Source: Granulicella sp. (GTDB lineage Bacteria; Acidobacteriota; Terriglobia; Terriglobales; Acidobacteriaceae). From it: 17,128 bases of DNA. This document shows, piece after piece, positions 1-7,443 of this stretch (positions are counted from its first letter, which is position 1; every line of letters starts with the position of its first letter). The position numbers and the translations under genes were made by a program. Location of the stretch: the NCBI GenBank assembly GCA_003133205.1, contig PKWK01000203.1, positions 1 through 17,128 on the forward strand, in the 5' to 3' direction. The notes under the pieces are model-generated. The model saw nothing but the letters and a program-made list of their open reading frames with translations. It was not told the origin of the DNA and searched no databases.

Positions 1-364
1 GCGCGCTGGCCAGGTTGGCCTGCGCCTGGTCGAGCGCGACCTGGTAGTCGGTGGGATCAATCTCTGCGAGCAGTTGGCCGGCCTGTACGGTCTGGTTGTC
101 GTCGACGTAGACCTTCACCACATGGCCGGCGATGCGCGAGCTGACCTGGTAAAGGTTGCCATCGACCTGGGCGTCGTCCGTGTCCTCGGTAAAGGTGGAG
201 CGCCAGTAGGCAAAGATCGCGCCCAGGACGAGCAGCAGGATGACTCCAATGACGATGGACTTCCGGTTGGAGTTCGCGGGAGGCACGGGAGGCGCAGGCT
301 CACCGGAAGGGGTGTGGGCCTGGCGCTCTTGCGGGCCCTTGTCTTTGTCTTGGTCTTCTGCCAC
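1..364 (-). CDS. HlyD/EmrA-type membrane fusion protein (partial, C-terminus off window)
   Basis: Periplasmic adaptor of a tripartite efflux pump, linking an inner-membrane transporter to a TolC-type channel. The 121 visible residues show a charged, Pro-rich cytoplasmic tail (1-35), one membrane anchor (about 36-54), then the EmrA-like segment T-D-D-A-Q-V-D-G (62-69) and the start of the biotinyl-lipoyl half-motif, R-I-A-G-H-V (77-82) through D-N-Q-T-V (89-93) to I-D-P-T-D-Y (102-107), leading into the first coiled-coil helix. The start is GTG at 364, with GGAGG about 8 bases upstream lying inside the last codons of the tolC-like gene; only two bases separate that gene's stop from this start, so the two are probably translationally coupled. 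The transporter subunit (MFS, or less likely ABC) is expected beyond the left edge but is not visible. The family is clear; the substrate is unknown. Confidence 0.93.
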   Translation of the reverse strand, partial: MAEDQDKDKGPQERQAHTPSGEPAPPVPPANSNRKSIVIGVILLLVLGAIFAYWRSTFTEDTDDAQVDGNLYQVSSRIAGHVVKVYVDDNQTVQAGQLLAEIDPTDYQVALDQAQANLASA

Positions 365-366
365 GG

Positions 367-1869
367 TTACTTTCCTCCGAGATAATCTTTCAGGTTGGTC
401 TCAGCGACGCCGAGGGCGCGGGCCAGCGAGAGCTTGGCCGCGTTGTGCTGATAGAGAGCGCTGATGTACTGATCGTTGGCCTGCTCGACCGAGGACTGGG
501 CCTGGGAGACGGGCAGGTTATCCGAGACGCCGGCGTGGAAGCGCTGCTGCGCCTCGCTCAGCTCCTCGTTGGCGAGATCGAGGTTTGACTTCGCCGCCTC
601 CACCAGTTTTGCAGCGGACTGTATGTCGAGGATCGAATTGCGGATGTCGGCGTTGATCTGCTGAATCTGGTCGGCGAGCTTGTCGCGGGACGACTGATAC
701 TGCGCGTCGGCGACGTCCTCCTCGCCGCGGGTCTTGGCGATCTGCAGAATCGGCGCTTCGACCTTGCCCGTCGCGGTGTACGTGCCGTGCGAGTGGCCAG
801 CGGTCTCTCCGATGTCGCCGAAGTCGCCGGAAAACTTTACCGTCGGGAACTGATCGGCGAACGCTGCCGTCTTCTGCGCGCGGGCCGCGGCGACCTGCTC
901 GTTGGCGGCGGCGAGGTCTCTGCGGTTCTTGAGCGCCTGGGCAAAGGCCGCCTGGGGATCGAGATTGTCGAGCGCAACGTAGGGCTCGGTGTCCGTGAGG
1001 TGAATCGCCTGGTCAAGCGGGAGGCCGATGGTGCGCGCGAGCGTAAGCTTGTCCTTCGCCAACTGGTTAGTGGCCGAGATCAGGCTCTGCTGTTCGTTCT
1101 GGTAGTCGACCTGGGCGCGAAGAACGTCGAGCCGCGGGCTGATGCCGGCATCGTGCGAGGAAGTGGCCTGATCGAGCGAGACTTTGCTGGTCGCGAGCTC
1201 GGCGTTGACTGCGTCGATGCGTGCGGCGTCGGCGATGCACAGCAGATACGCATTGCCGACTGTGAGGACGACCATGTCGCGCGCGTCTTCTGCCGAGAGC
1301 TTGGCCGCAGCGAAGTTGTGCTTCGCGGCAATGTAGTTTTCCAGCGCCGGTACATTGATCAGGCTCTGGGTCAGATAGGCGCGAAAGTCGACGACCTGGA
1401 ACGGGCCAATAATGGGATTGAGGCCGGGAAACTTGAGGCCGAACGCGGCGAGATTAACCTGCTCAACCTCGATGGAGGCATCGCCGGTGACGGTTGGGAG
1501 CAGCGCCTGAAGTTGCTCAAGCTGCTGGCCCTTGGCGTTCTGTTGCGCTGTGGTCTGCAGGATCAGGCCGAGGTTCTGACGCAGGCCACGGGCAATCGCG
1601 TCGTCGAGCGAGAGGTCAAGGACGGTGTCCGTCGCTTTGCCTGAGACAAGCGATCCCTTGAAGGAATCCTGCGTGGGCATGGCGGAACTTTGCCCCCCGG
1701 GTCCGGAGAGCTGCTGCAACGCACCCTCGGTCACCTTGGCCTGCCCGGGGGTCGTGGCGCCCGGGCCGCCGCCCTGCGCATAGCCTGCCGCAGCAAAAAG
1801 AAGCAGACTGGTGAGGCACGCAACCGCGAAAGTCGTCCGTGCGGGCGGCGCTGCTTTACTTGGAGTCAT
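367..1869 (-). CDS. TolC-family outer membrane efflux protein
   Basis: Outer-membrane channel component of a tripartite efflux or type I secretion system. I place the start at ATG 1869 because the protein then begins with a good signal peptide (basic n-region, hydrophobic stretch ending F-A-A-A-G-Y-A before Q-G-G-G). The frame stays open upstream to an ATG at 1920 and a TTG at 1932, which would bury that signal, and no strong ribosome site decides the matter. From 1869 the product has 500 residues, normal for the family. It has the duplicated TolC architecture: a first half starting near L-S-L-D-D-A-I-A-R-G-L-R-Q-N and a second half near L-D-P-Q-A-A-F-A-Q-A-L-K-N-R, each followed by long Ala/Gln/Asp-rich alpha-hairpins. 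The conserved ending A-A-K-L-S-L-A-R-A-L-G-V is present. It is first in an operon with the adaptor gene. Substrate is not predictable. Confidence 0.93.
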   Translation of the reverse strand: MTPSKAAPPARTTFAVACLTSLLLFAAAGYAQGGGPGATTPGQAKVTEGALQQLSGPGGQSSAMPTQDSFKGSLVSGKATDTVLDLSLDDAIARGLRQNLGLILQTTAQQNAKGQQLEQLQALLPTVTGDASIEVEQVNLAAFGLKFPGLNPIIGPFQVVDFRAYLTQSLINVPALENYIAAKHNFAAAKLSAEDARDMVVLTVGNAYLLCIADAARIDAVNAELATSKVSLDQATSSHDAGISPRLDVLRAQVDYQNEQQSLISATNQLAKDKLTLARTIGLPLDQAIHLTDTEPYVALDNLDPQAAFAQALKNRRDLAAANEQVAAARAQKTAAFADQFPTVKFSGDFGDIGETAGHSHGTYTATGKVEAPILQIAKTRGEEDVADAQYQSSRDKLADQIQQINADIRNSILDIQSAAKLVEAAKSNLDLANEELSEAQQRFHAGVSDNLPVSQAQSSVEQANDQYISALYQHNAAKLSLARALGVAETNLKDYLGGK

Positions 1870-2026
1870 TGTTTCTATGGTACCTGCACTTTGTCCGAAG
1901 GTTGCAACTGACTCATCCATCGCTCTTTGCAATAGGAATTGGATGCAGCACGGAAGGGGGAATGTGCAAAAAGTGGTCGCAAAATGGCCGTTTTTCGTAA
2001 GGGGACGCTCGAGTCACATTTCTTGT

Positions 2027-2051
2027 CACGGAAGCGGATACACTTTCCGTG
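2027..2051. repeat. Inverted repeat ahead of xylulokinase gene
   Basis: Seven-base arms CACGGAA (2027-2033) and TTCCGTG (2045-2051) flank an 11-base centre, ending 19 bases before the xylulokinase start. It could be a regulator-binding site or a leader hairpin close to the ribosome site. The region lies between the divergent tolC-like and xylB genes, so it could act on either. No protein can be assigned to it. Confidence 0.4.
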
Positions 2052-2070
2052 CGGAAGAATGGAGCGAACG

Positions 2071-3543
2071 ATGCTTTTAGGAATCGATGTGGGGACGGGT
2101 GGGACGCGTGCAGTTCTCGTTGACCGGCGAGGCGTGGTGGTGGCGTCGGCCGCGAGCGAACATGCGGCGATCCGCTCCGAACACATAGGCTGGGCGGAGC
2201 AGGAGCCGGAGGACTGGTGGCGCGCGGCGCGAGAGGCGATCTCCGGCGCAATGGCAGCAGCCAACCTCACGGGCGCGGAGATTCAGGCCATCGGTCTGAC
2301 CGGGCAGATGCATGGCTGCGTGATGCTCGATGCCGAGGGCGAGGTGCTGCGGCCCGCGCTGATCTGGTGCGATCAGCGGACGCAGCCGGAGTGCGATTGG
2401 CTGGAGGCGAAGATCGGGCGCGAACGCCTGATCGAATTGACCTGCAACCCGCCGCTGCCGAACTTTACGCTGACCAAGCTGCTGTGGGTGCGGACCCACC
2501 AGCCGGAGATATTCGCGCGCATCGCGCACGTGCTTTGCCCCAAGGACTACGTACGCTTCCGGCTGACCGGCGAGTACGCGATCGACATGCAGGAGGCCAG
2601 CGGGACGCTGCTGCTCGACGTCGCCCACCGGCAATGGTCGGAGGAAGTCGCGGACGCAGCGGGGATTCCGATGAGCTGGCTGCCGCGCTTGTTTGAGGGG
2701 CCGGAGATCTGCGCGCGTGTGTCCGATGCAGGCGCGGGCGCGACCGGGCTTGCGGCGGGCACTCCCGTGGCTGCGGGCGCGGGCGATCAGGGAGCGGGCG
2801 CCGTGGGCATGGGGATCGTTGGCCCGGGTTCCGTGTCGGCAACAATCGGGACCAGCGGTGTTGTGTTCGCCGCTACCGACAAGCCGACGATGGACCGTCT
2901 GGGCCGTCTGCATACCTTCTGCCACGCAGCACCCGGCCTCTGGCATGTGATGGGAGTGACCAACGGCGCGGGGCTGTCGCTGCGCTGGTTTCGCGACACG
3001 TTTGCGCCGGGCGTAGGCTACGACGAGTTGACCGCGGATGCCGCAAGGATTCCCGCAGGTAGCGATGGCATGCTGTGGGCGCCCTATCTCTTCGGCGAGA
3101 GGACGCCGCACCTCGACCCAGAGGCCAGGGCTGCCTTTGTCGGTGTGACGGCATCGCATACGCGGGCGCATTGCGTGCGCGCAGTAATGGAGGGCGTTGC
3201 GTTCAGTCTGCGCGACACGCTGACTCTGTTTGCGGAGCTGGGCATCCCGGTGGAGCAGATCCGGCTGGGCGGCGGCGGCGCGCGCGGGCCGCTGTGGCGG
3301 CAGATTCAGGCCGATGTGTACGGGCGTCCGGTGGAGTTGCTCGCGGCCGAAGAAGGTGGCGCGTTCGGCACGGCTCTGCTGGCCGGCGTCGGCGTCGGTG
3401 CATGGCCAACCGTCGAGGCAGCCTGCGCGGCTACGGTCAAGGTAGCGGACGTCATCGAGCCGAAAAATGCGGCTACGATGGATGAGGCGTATGCGAAATT
3501 CCGGCTGGTTTATCCTGCCTTGAGAGAGATTGGGAGGACGTAA
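2071..3543 (+). CDS. xylB: Xylulokinase (FGGY family)
   Basis: Phosphorylates D-xylulose to xylulose-5-phosphate with ATP, feeding pentoses into the pentose phosphate pathway in the cytoplasm. The 490-residue length fits XylB. Visible motifs: phosphate-binding loop I-D-V-G-T-G-G-T-R (5-13), the substrate region I-G-L-T-G-Q-M-H-G and W-C-D-Q-R-T, the catalytic-base region G-A-G-D-Q-G-A with Asp239, the second phosphate loop A-T-I-G-T-S-G, Y-L-F-G-E-R-T-P-H near the middle of the ATPase half, and the adenosine motif L-G-G-G-G-A-R. Start ATG 2071 has GGAG six bases upstream and begins directly at the first beta strand; an ATG at 2059 is the alternative. The stop overlaps the next gene's start by one base (TAATG). 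No xylose isomerase is in view, so a different ketose or polyol substrate in the FGGY family remains possible. Confidence 0.93.
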   Translation: MLLGIDVGTGGTRAVLVDRRGVVVASAASEHAAIRSEHIGWAEQEPEDWWRAAREAISGAMAAANLTGAEIQAIGLTGQMHGCVMLDAEGEVLRPALIWCDQRTQPECDWLEAKIGRERLIELTCNPPLPNFTLTKLLWVRTHQPEIFARIAHVLCPKDYVRFRLTGEYAIDMQEASGTLLLDVAHRQWSEEVADAAGIPMSWLPRLFEGPEICARVSDAGAGATGLAAGTPVAAGAGDQGAGAVGMGIVGPGSVSATIGTSGVVFAATDKPTMDRLGRLHTFCHAAPGLWHVMGVTNGAGLSLRWFRDTFAPGVGYDELTADAARIPAGSDGMLWAPYLFGERTPHLDPEARAAFVGVTASHTRAHCVRAVMEGVAFSLRDTLTLFAELGIPVEQIRLGGGGARGPLWRQIQADVYGRPVELLAAEEGGAFGTALLAGVGVGAWPTVEAACAATVKVADVIEPKNAATMDEAYAKFRLVYPALREIGRT

Positions 3544-4637
3544 TGGCGGAGCGGGAGATTGGGGTTGGTGTGATCGGATATGGGCTCGGCGGACGTGTGT
3601 TTCATGCGCCGTTCGTGAGCGCTGTGCCGGGGCTGCGGCTGGTGGCCATCATGCAGCGCAGCGGAGATCAGGCGGCGAAGGCGTATCCGGCGACGAGGAT
3701 TGAGCGCTCGCTCGATGGGATTCTGGAGGAAAAGTCGATCGAAGTGGTGGTCGTGTCGACTCCGAATGAGACGCATTTTCTCCTGGCCAAACGTGTGCTC
3801 GAAGCCGGCAAGCATGTGGTCATCGACAAGCCGTTCGCGCCCACCAGCGAAGAGGCACTGGAGCTTGGCAAGATTGCGAAGAGCAAGGGGCTGCTGGCGA
3901 TTCCGTTCCACAATCGACGATGGGATGGAGACTTCCAGACCGTGAAGAAACTGCTGAAGGAGGAAGCGGTGGGGCGGCTGGTGACGTTTGAGTCGCACTT
4001 CGACCGCTTCCGGCCCATCCCCCGCGAGAACACGTGGAAGGAGGCGGGAAATCCGGCGAACGGAATGCTGTTCGACCTGGGACCGCATCTTGTGGACCAG
4101 GTGCTTGCGCTGTTCGGCGCTCCCGATGCGATCACCGCAAGCGTGCGCTCGGACCGCGACGAGACGGCGATCGAAGATGCGTTCGACATTACCCTGCACT
4201 ACAAGGGCAAGGACGGCAAGGGCCTGCTGGCGCATTGCCGGACCAGCATGCTGGCCTGCGACAACGCACCCCGGTTTCTGCTCCACGGAACCGTCGGCAG
4301 CTTCAAGAAGCACGGACTCGACCCACAGGAATCCGCGCTTGAGGCTGGGGCGAAGGTGCCAGTCTTGGGTTCGGCGCCAGTCTGGCTGCAAGAGAAAGAA
4401 TCCGCGTGGGGCAAGCTGACCGTGGCTCCGGTGCCGGCTGATCCGGCGATGCTGGTCGAGCGGCAGGTGAAGACCGAGCCAGGCGACTACCGCGGATTCT
4501 ATGCCAACGTGCGCGATGCAGTGCTGGGGACGGCCCCGCTTGCCGTGACGGCGGAAGATGGCTATCGCGTGGTGAAGTTGTTGGAGATGGCGAGGGTGAG
4601 TTCGGCAGAGGGTAGAACGCTGCCAGTGAAATTTTGA
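3543..4637 (+). CDS. Gfo/Idh/MocA oxidoreductase, YdgJ/IolU-like (scyllo-inositol dehydrogenase type)
   Basis: NAD(P)-dependent sugar or inositol dehydrogenase of 364 residues. The N-terminal Rossmann fold shows V-I-G-Y-G-L-G-G-R-V-F-H-A-P-F (10-24); the cofactor/substrate Lys is in I-D-K-P-F (Lys96), and the catalytic pair lies in D-L-G-P-H-L-V-D (Asp178, His182). From memory, segments such as F-H-N-R-R-W-D-G-D-F, F-E-S-H-F-D-R-F-R-P and the late G-L-D-P-Q-E match E. coli YdgJ and Bacillus IolU, which are NADP-dependent scyllo-inositol dehydrogenases, rather closely; this is more specific than the superfamily call. Ribosome site GGGAGG (3532-3537) lies inside the end of xylB and the ATG overlaps that stop, so translation is coupled. 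Coupling to a sugar kinase suggests a shared pentose or polyol substrate, but that is inference. Confidence 0.9.
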   Translation: MAEREIGVGVIGYGLGGRVFHAPFVSAVPGLRLVAIMQRSGDQAAKAYPATRIERSLDGILEEKSIEVVVVSTPNETHFLLAKRVLEAGKHVVIDKPFAPTSEEALELGKIAKSKGLLAIPFHNRRWDGDFQTVKKLLKEEAVGRLVTFESHFDRFRPIPRENTWKEAGNPANGMLFDLGPHLVDQVLALFGAPDAITASVRSDRDETAIEDAFDITLHYKGKDGKGLLAHCRTSMLACDNAPRFLLHGTVGSFKKHGLDPQESALEAGAKVPVLGSAPVWLQEKESAWGKLTVAPVPADPAMLVERQVKTEPGDYRGFYANVRDAVLGTAPLAVTAEDGYRVVKLLEMARVSSAEGRTLPVKF

Positions 4638-4672
4638 TCCTGATGTAGCGCGGATTGATGACGAGGTGGTTG

Positions 4673-4948
4673 ATGACGGTGCAGTTTCGGCTCAACAAGA
4701 TGCTTGCGGCGCTGGTTCAGGTCGTGCTGCTTGGAATCTACTTAGACCATTACTATTCGAAGTGGGGCGGTCTGGGACGCGCTGCGTTTCTGGATTATCA
4801 GTCAGCGAGGTTTGATCGCTATATGGGACCTGACCACTCCCTTTTTATCCCTGTGGTTGGTGCGCTGTTGAGTGTCACGTTTGCGGTTGCTCTATACGAA
4901 GGACTGTCGGCGATGTTTGAAAAGATGTTCCTCCCAAGCAAGCCCTGA
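4673..4948 (+). CDS. Small membrane protein, unknown function
   Basis: A 91-residue protein that I do not recognise. It has two likely membrane segments, about residues 9-23 (leucine/valine-rich, following a basic N-terminus) and 61-78 (F-I-P-V-V-G-A-L-L-S onward), joined by an aromatic, charged loop containing Y-Y-S-K-W-G-G-L-G-R. Start ATG 4673 is chosen because G-A-G-G-T-G-G (4663-4669) lies just upstream; ATG 4658 and TTG 4655 are in frame but poorly spaced. It follows the oxidoreductase by 35 bases on the same strand and ends in a terminator, so it is probably the last gene of the xylB transcript. Function cannot be inferred. Confidence 0.7.
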   Translation: MTVQFRLNKMLAALVQVVLLGIYLDHYYSKWGGLGRAAFLDYQSARFDRYMGPDHSLFIPVVGALLSVTFAVALYEGLSAMFEKMFLPSKP

Positions 4949-4970
4949 CCGGTCACAAGCTTGCTTTATT
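4936..4970. terminator. Bidirectional terminator overlapping two convergent stop codons
   Basis: Arms AAGCAAG (4936-4942) and CTTGCTT (4960-4966) enclose a perfect 10-base palindrome TGACCGGTCA (4946-4955), followed on the plus strand by a T-rich run. The palindrome contains the TGA stop of the plus-strand small membrane protein, and the right arm abuts the stop of the minus-strand gene (4966-4968), so one structure can serve both convergent genes. Confidence 0.5.
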
Positions 4971-5178
4971 TCCTGCGGCGCGAGAAACGCAAAACGCTCT
5001 CGATGAGGATCAGCGCCAGGCCGGCGAAGAGGGCTGGACCGGCCCATCGCACCACTGGCGCAACGCGCGGCAACACCACGACTGCCAGCGCGACCCATAC
5101 GAGAATGCCGCTCGCAAAACTGCCGTCGTCGACGAACAGGCCGAATATCTCGCGAGCAATGGATTTCAACCAGCGCAT
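4966..5178 (-). CDS. Small two-helix membrane protein, partner of the upstream ExxE membrane protein
   Basis: Seventy residues. Starting at ATG 5178, two bases after the stop of the upstream gene, the protein begins with an amphipathic segment R-W-L-K-S-I-A-R-E-I-F-G-L-F and a polar F-V-D-D-G-S motif (15-20), followed by two membrane helices (about 22-38 and 44-62) and a basic tail R-F-S-R-R-R-K. A longer frame reaches 5268, but it lies within the upstream gene and the extra residues look like out-of-frame translation. The near-contiguous arrangement implies translational coupling. I recall similar F-V-D-D-G-S small proteins beside the same large membrane protein in other bacteria, which would make this a conserved pair; that is recollection, not shown here. 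Function unknown. Confidence 0.78.
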   Translation of the reverse strand: MRWLKSIAREIFGLFVDDGSFASGILVWVALAVVVLPRVAPVVRWAGPALFAGLALILIESVLRFSRRRK

Positions 5179-5180
5179 AG

Positions 5181-5951
5181 TTAGGCGTCCACCTCCGCAA
5201 CCCGCGCCCCTGCCCGGCACATCGGCACCAGGCAGAGCGCAATCGCGAGATACGCCGCCATAAGGCACGGAATCGCGAGATCCGAGCCCGGCCAGGCGAA
5301 ACCCGCTCCCTCGCCAACCCAGAACGTCCCAAACGCGGAGAGCAGAACGCCGACCACGAACTTCAGCGTGTTCTCCGGGACGCGCGCCAGCGGCCGGTGC
5401 AGCGCCACGCCCAGCGCGACGATCACGAGCAGCGCCGCAGCCGCACCCAGACCAGCCGGCAGCAGCAGTCCGGTCCCGCCCGCCCCCAGGGCGACCACAA
5501 TGAAGACGACCTCAGTGCCTTCGAGCATGGTGATGTGGAAGGCGGCCGTGAAGGCGAGCTTGTCGAGGCCGGGGGCACGGCCGGCCCTTCGCATGGCGGC
5601 AGCCTCTCTTTGAAAGGCGGCTTGCTCATCGTGCAGCGGAATCAGTCCGGCGGAGCGCAGGATGGCCTTGCGCAGCCAGCGGAGGCCAAAGAGGAGAATC
5701 ATCGCTCCAACGACAAGCTGCACGAGATGGAGCGGGATGTGGGTCAGCGCGGGGCCGAGGACAGCGACGATAGCGGCGAGCAGGCCGAGGGCGGCGGCAG
5801 CGCCTTCGAGTGCGCTGCGCCATCCGCGCACGCTGCCCACCGCCAGCACAACCGTAAGCGCCTCGACGCACTCCACCAGCGAGGCGAGAAACGCCGCCAC
5901 CAGGGTCGTGCCCAGCCGCGTCGCTTCAAGATGGCCTAACCCGATGGCCAT
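5181..5951 (-). CDS. Polytopic membrane protein with duplicated ExxE motif (COG4280-like)
   Basis: A 256-residue integral membrane protein with about six to seven hydrophobic helices. It consists of two related halves: L-V-E-C-V-E-A-L-T-V-V-L-A-V-G (25-39) corresponds to M-L-E-G-T-E-V-V-F-I-V-V-A-L-G (142-156), and L-V-V-G-A-M-I-L-L-F-G-L-R-W (79-92) to F-V-V-G-V-L-L-S-A-F-G-T-F-W (198-211). Each half carries an intramembrane E-x-x-E (Glu27/Glu30 and Glu144/Glu147). This layout resembles cation carriers of the FTR1 (RExxE) and Gdt1/UPF0016 types, suggesting metal-ion transport, but I know it only as an uncharacterised family (COG4280 from memory). A cytoplasmic loop between the halves (about 100-130) is rich in Arg, Ala and Glu. 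Start ATG 5951 has GGGAG about seven bases upstream. The 70-residue partner follows directly. Confidence 0.85.
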   Translation of the reverse strand: MAIGLGHLEATRLGTTLVAAFLASLVECVEALTVVLAVGSVRGWRSALEGAAAALGLLAAIVAVLGPALTHIPLHLVQLVVGAMILLFGLRWLRKAILRSAGLIPLHDEQAAFQREAAAMRRAGRAPGLDKLAFTAAFHITMLEGTEVVFIVVALGAGGTGLLLPAGLGAAAALLVIVALGVALHRPLARVPENTLKFVVGVLLSAFGTFWVGEGAGFAWPGSDLAIPCLMAAYLAIALCLVPMCRAGARVAEVDA

Positions 5952-5962
5952 TCCGCTCCCAG

Positions 5963-5996
5963 GATTTCAAAATCTCAAATCAGTGCAGATTTCAAA
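5963..5996. repeat. Short direct repeat in divergent promoter region
   Basis: GATTTCAAA occurs at 5963-5971 and again at 5988-5996, 25 bases apart start to start, in an AT-rich island between the divergent ExxE membrane protein and lyase genes. The first copy ends just upstream of the minus-strand gene's ribosome site. It may be a regulator site or simply AT-rich promoter sequence. Confidence 0.3.
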
Positions 5997-6084
5997 TTAC
6001 AACATGCAACGCTTAGGATGCTTGTTACGGCGCCTGTGGCTAATCGAAACATATACGCGCAGGCCATAGTCCACATTTCCCCTT

Positions 6085-7437
6085 ATGCCTTTGACGCCCA
6101 ACACGAACGCAACAGGAACCAGCCGACGAGCCTTCTGTTCCGGCGCGGCGACCTTGCTGCTGGCGCAGGGTGGGCTATTGCGCGCGGCTGGACTTGCGGC
6201 GCAAGTGCAGGCTGGACCACCCGGTACCCCGACGCGGCCCGACGTCGCCGCCATCGATCATGATCGCATCCTTGCCGCGGCCCAGCGGTATCTCACCCAG
6301 CAACCCACCCCGCTGACGTCGCTGCCCTGCCCGCGCAGCCCAGGCACGGTGCACGATTACTACTCCGAAGCGCAGCCCGACGACACCAACGCAGGGCCTT
6401 CCGCGGGCGCGAAGTCGAAAGCGGAACTACCACCTCCCTTCACCGCGCACCGCGACGCTCTGTTCGCGCTGGGATTGGCGGTGCCGGCGCTGGCCGGGGC
6501 TCGTCTGCTTACCGGAGAAGAGCGCTACGCCGAACACGCCGCCGTGTGGCTACGCGCGTGGTTCATCGATCCGGCCACCCGAATGACCCCGAGCCTGGAC
6601 TTCGGCCAGGTCGTATTCCCACCAGCCCCGGAACACTTCACCGTTCAGACCAAACCAACCTACGGAGCGCCCCAACCCCCCGCGCCCGGAGGCGGCCGCT
6701 TCGAAGGCGTTCTCGAGACCCTGCCGCTGGTCGAGGTCGCCCAGGCCATCCCGTTTCTCGCCTCCTCACCCGCACTCAGCGAGGCCGACCTGAAGGCGCT
6801 GCATGCATGGTTCGCCGCCTACCTGCTCTGGCTCACCGCACCCCAGGACAGCGGGCCACGTCTGGCTGCCCTGGCGCGCGACCAAAAGAACCACCACGGG
6901 ACATCGTGGCTCCTGCAGGCATGCGCGTACGCGACACTGACCGCATCCGACAGCACAGCTCCCAAGTCCGAAGACAGCGCATTGGAGGCGTTGCGCCACC
7001 GATTCAAATCGGTGACTCTGCGCGCGCAGATAACCTCCGAGGGCACGTTTCCTCACGAACTTCCCTCAGCCACGCCCTACCGCGACTCGCTGTTCAATCT
7101 GGACATGATGGCCGGCGTCTGCCATCTGCTTTCCACCCGATTCGAGAGCGTCTGGGACTACCAGTTAGAGGACGGCCCGGGAATGCGGTCTGCGATTGCG
7201 TACCATTTTCCGTTCATCGCGGATCGCGGTCTGTGGCCATTCCGCGCGGACGTAGCGCACTTCGACCAACTTCCCGGAAGGCGCGCTAGCCTGCTGCTCA
7301 GCGCGCGCGCTTACCAGCAGCCCGAATACGCCGCGCTATGGAAGACATTGTCGCCGGATCCAGCCGCGCCCGACGTCCTGCGCACGCTGCCCATCCATCA
7401 GCCTCTGCTGTGGGTGCGCCAGCCTCCGCGAGCGTGA
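6085..7437 (+). CDS. Alginate lyase family protein (exported)
   Basis: A 450-residue predicted polysaccharide lyase of the alginate-lyase (alpha/alpha barrel, PL5-like) superfamily. The N-terminus has a twin-arginine-like signal, T-S-R-R-A-F (12-17) followed by a hydrophobic stretch to about residue 38, so export to the periplasm is likely. The lyase domain spans about 120-400: the helical repeat R-D-A-L-F-A-L-G with L-T-G-E-E-R-Y-A-E-H-A, the active-site-type motif K-N-H-H-G-T-S-W (Asn269, His270), and G-T-F-P-H-E-L with S-L-F-N-L-D-M-M further on, which is the usual arrangement in this family. The classical Asn-Asn-His becomes Lys-Asn-His here. No convincing ribosome site precedes ATG 6085. 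The neighbouring kdu/kdg/eda genes degrade the unsaturated uronate product expected from such a lyase; whether the polymer is alginate or another uronan cannot be read from sequence. Confidence 0.88.
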   Translation: MPLTPNTNATGTSRRAFCSGAATLLLAQGGLLRAAGLAAQVQAGPPGTPTRPDVAAIDHDRILAAAQRYLTQQPTPLTSLPCPRSPGTVHDYYSEAQPDDTNAGPSAGAKSKAELPPPFTAHRDALFALGLAVPALAGARLLTGEERYAEHAAVWLRAWFIDPATRMTPSLDFGQVVFPPAPEHFTVQTKPTYGAPQPPAPGGGRFEGVLETLPLVEVAQAIPFLASSPALSEADLKALHAWFAAYLLWLTAPQDSGPRLAALARDQKNHHGTSWLLQACAYATLTASDSTAPKSEDSALEALRHRFKSVTLRAQITSEGTFPHELPSATPYRDSLFNLDMMAGVCHLLSTRFESVWDYQLEDGPGMRSAIAYHFPFIADRGLWPFRADVAHFDQLPGRRASLLLSARAYQQPEYAALWKTLSPDPAAPDVLRTLPIHQPLLWVRQPPRA

Positions 7438-7443
7438 CGCGAT

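Noticed and set aside
787..1644. Long plus-strand open frame (285 codons) opposite the TolC-like gene
   Set aside because: It lies wholly antisense to a well-supported TolC protein, has no ribosome site, and its Arg/Glu/Gly-rich product is the usual reverse-frame shadow of GC-rich coding DNA.
2077..3171. Minus-strand open frame of 364 codons opposite xylulokinase
   Set aside because: Antisense shadow of a gene with all FGGY kinase motifs; the product is Arg/His/Pro-rich without recognisable domains.
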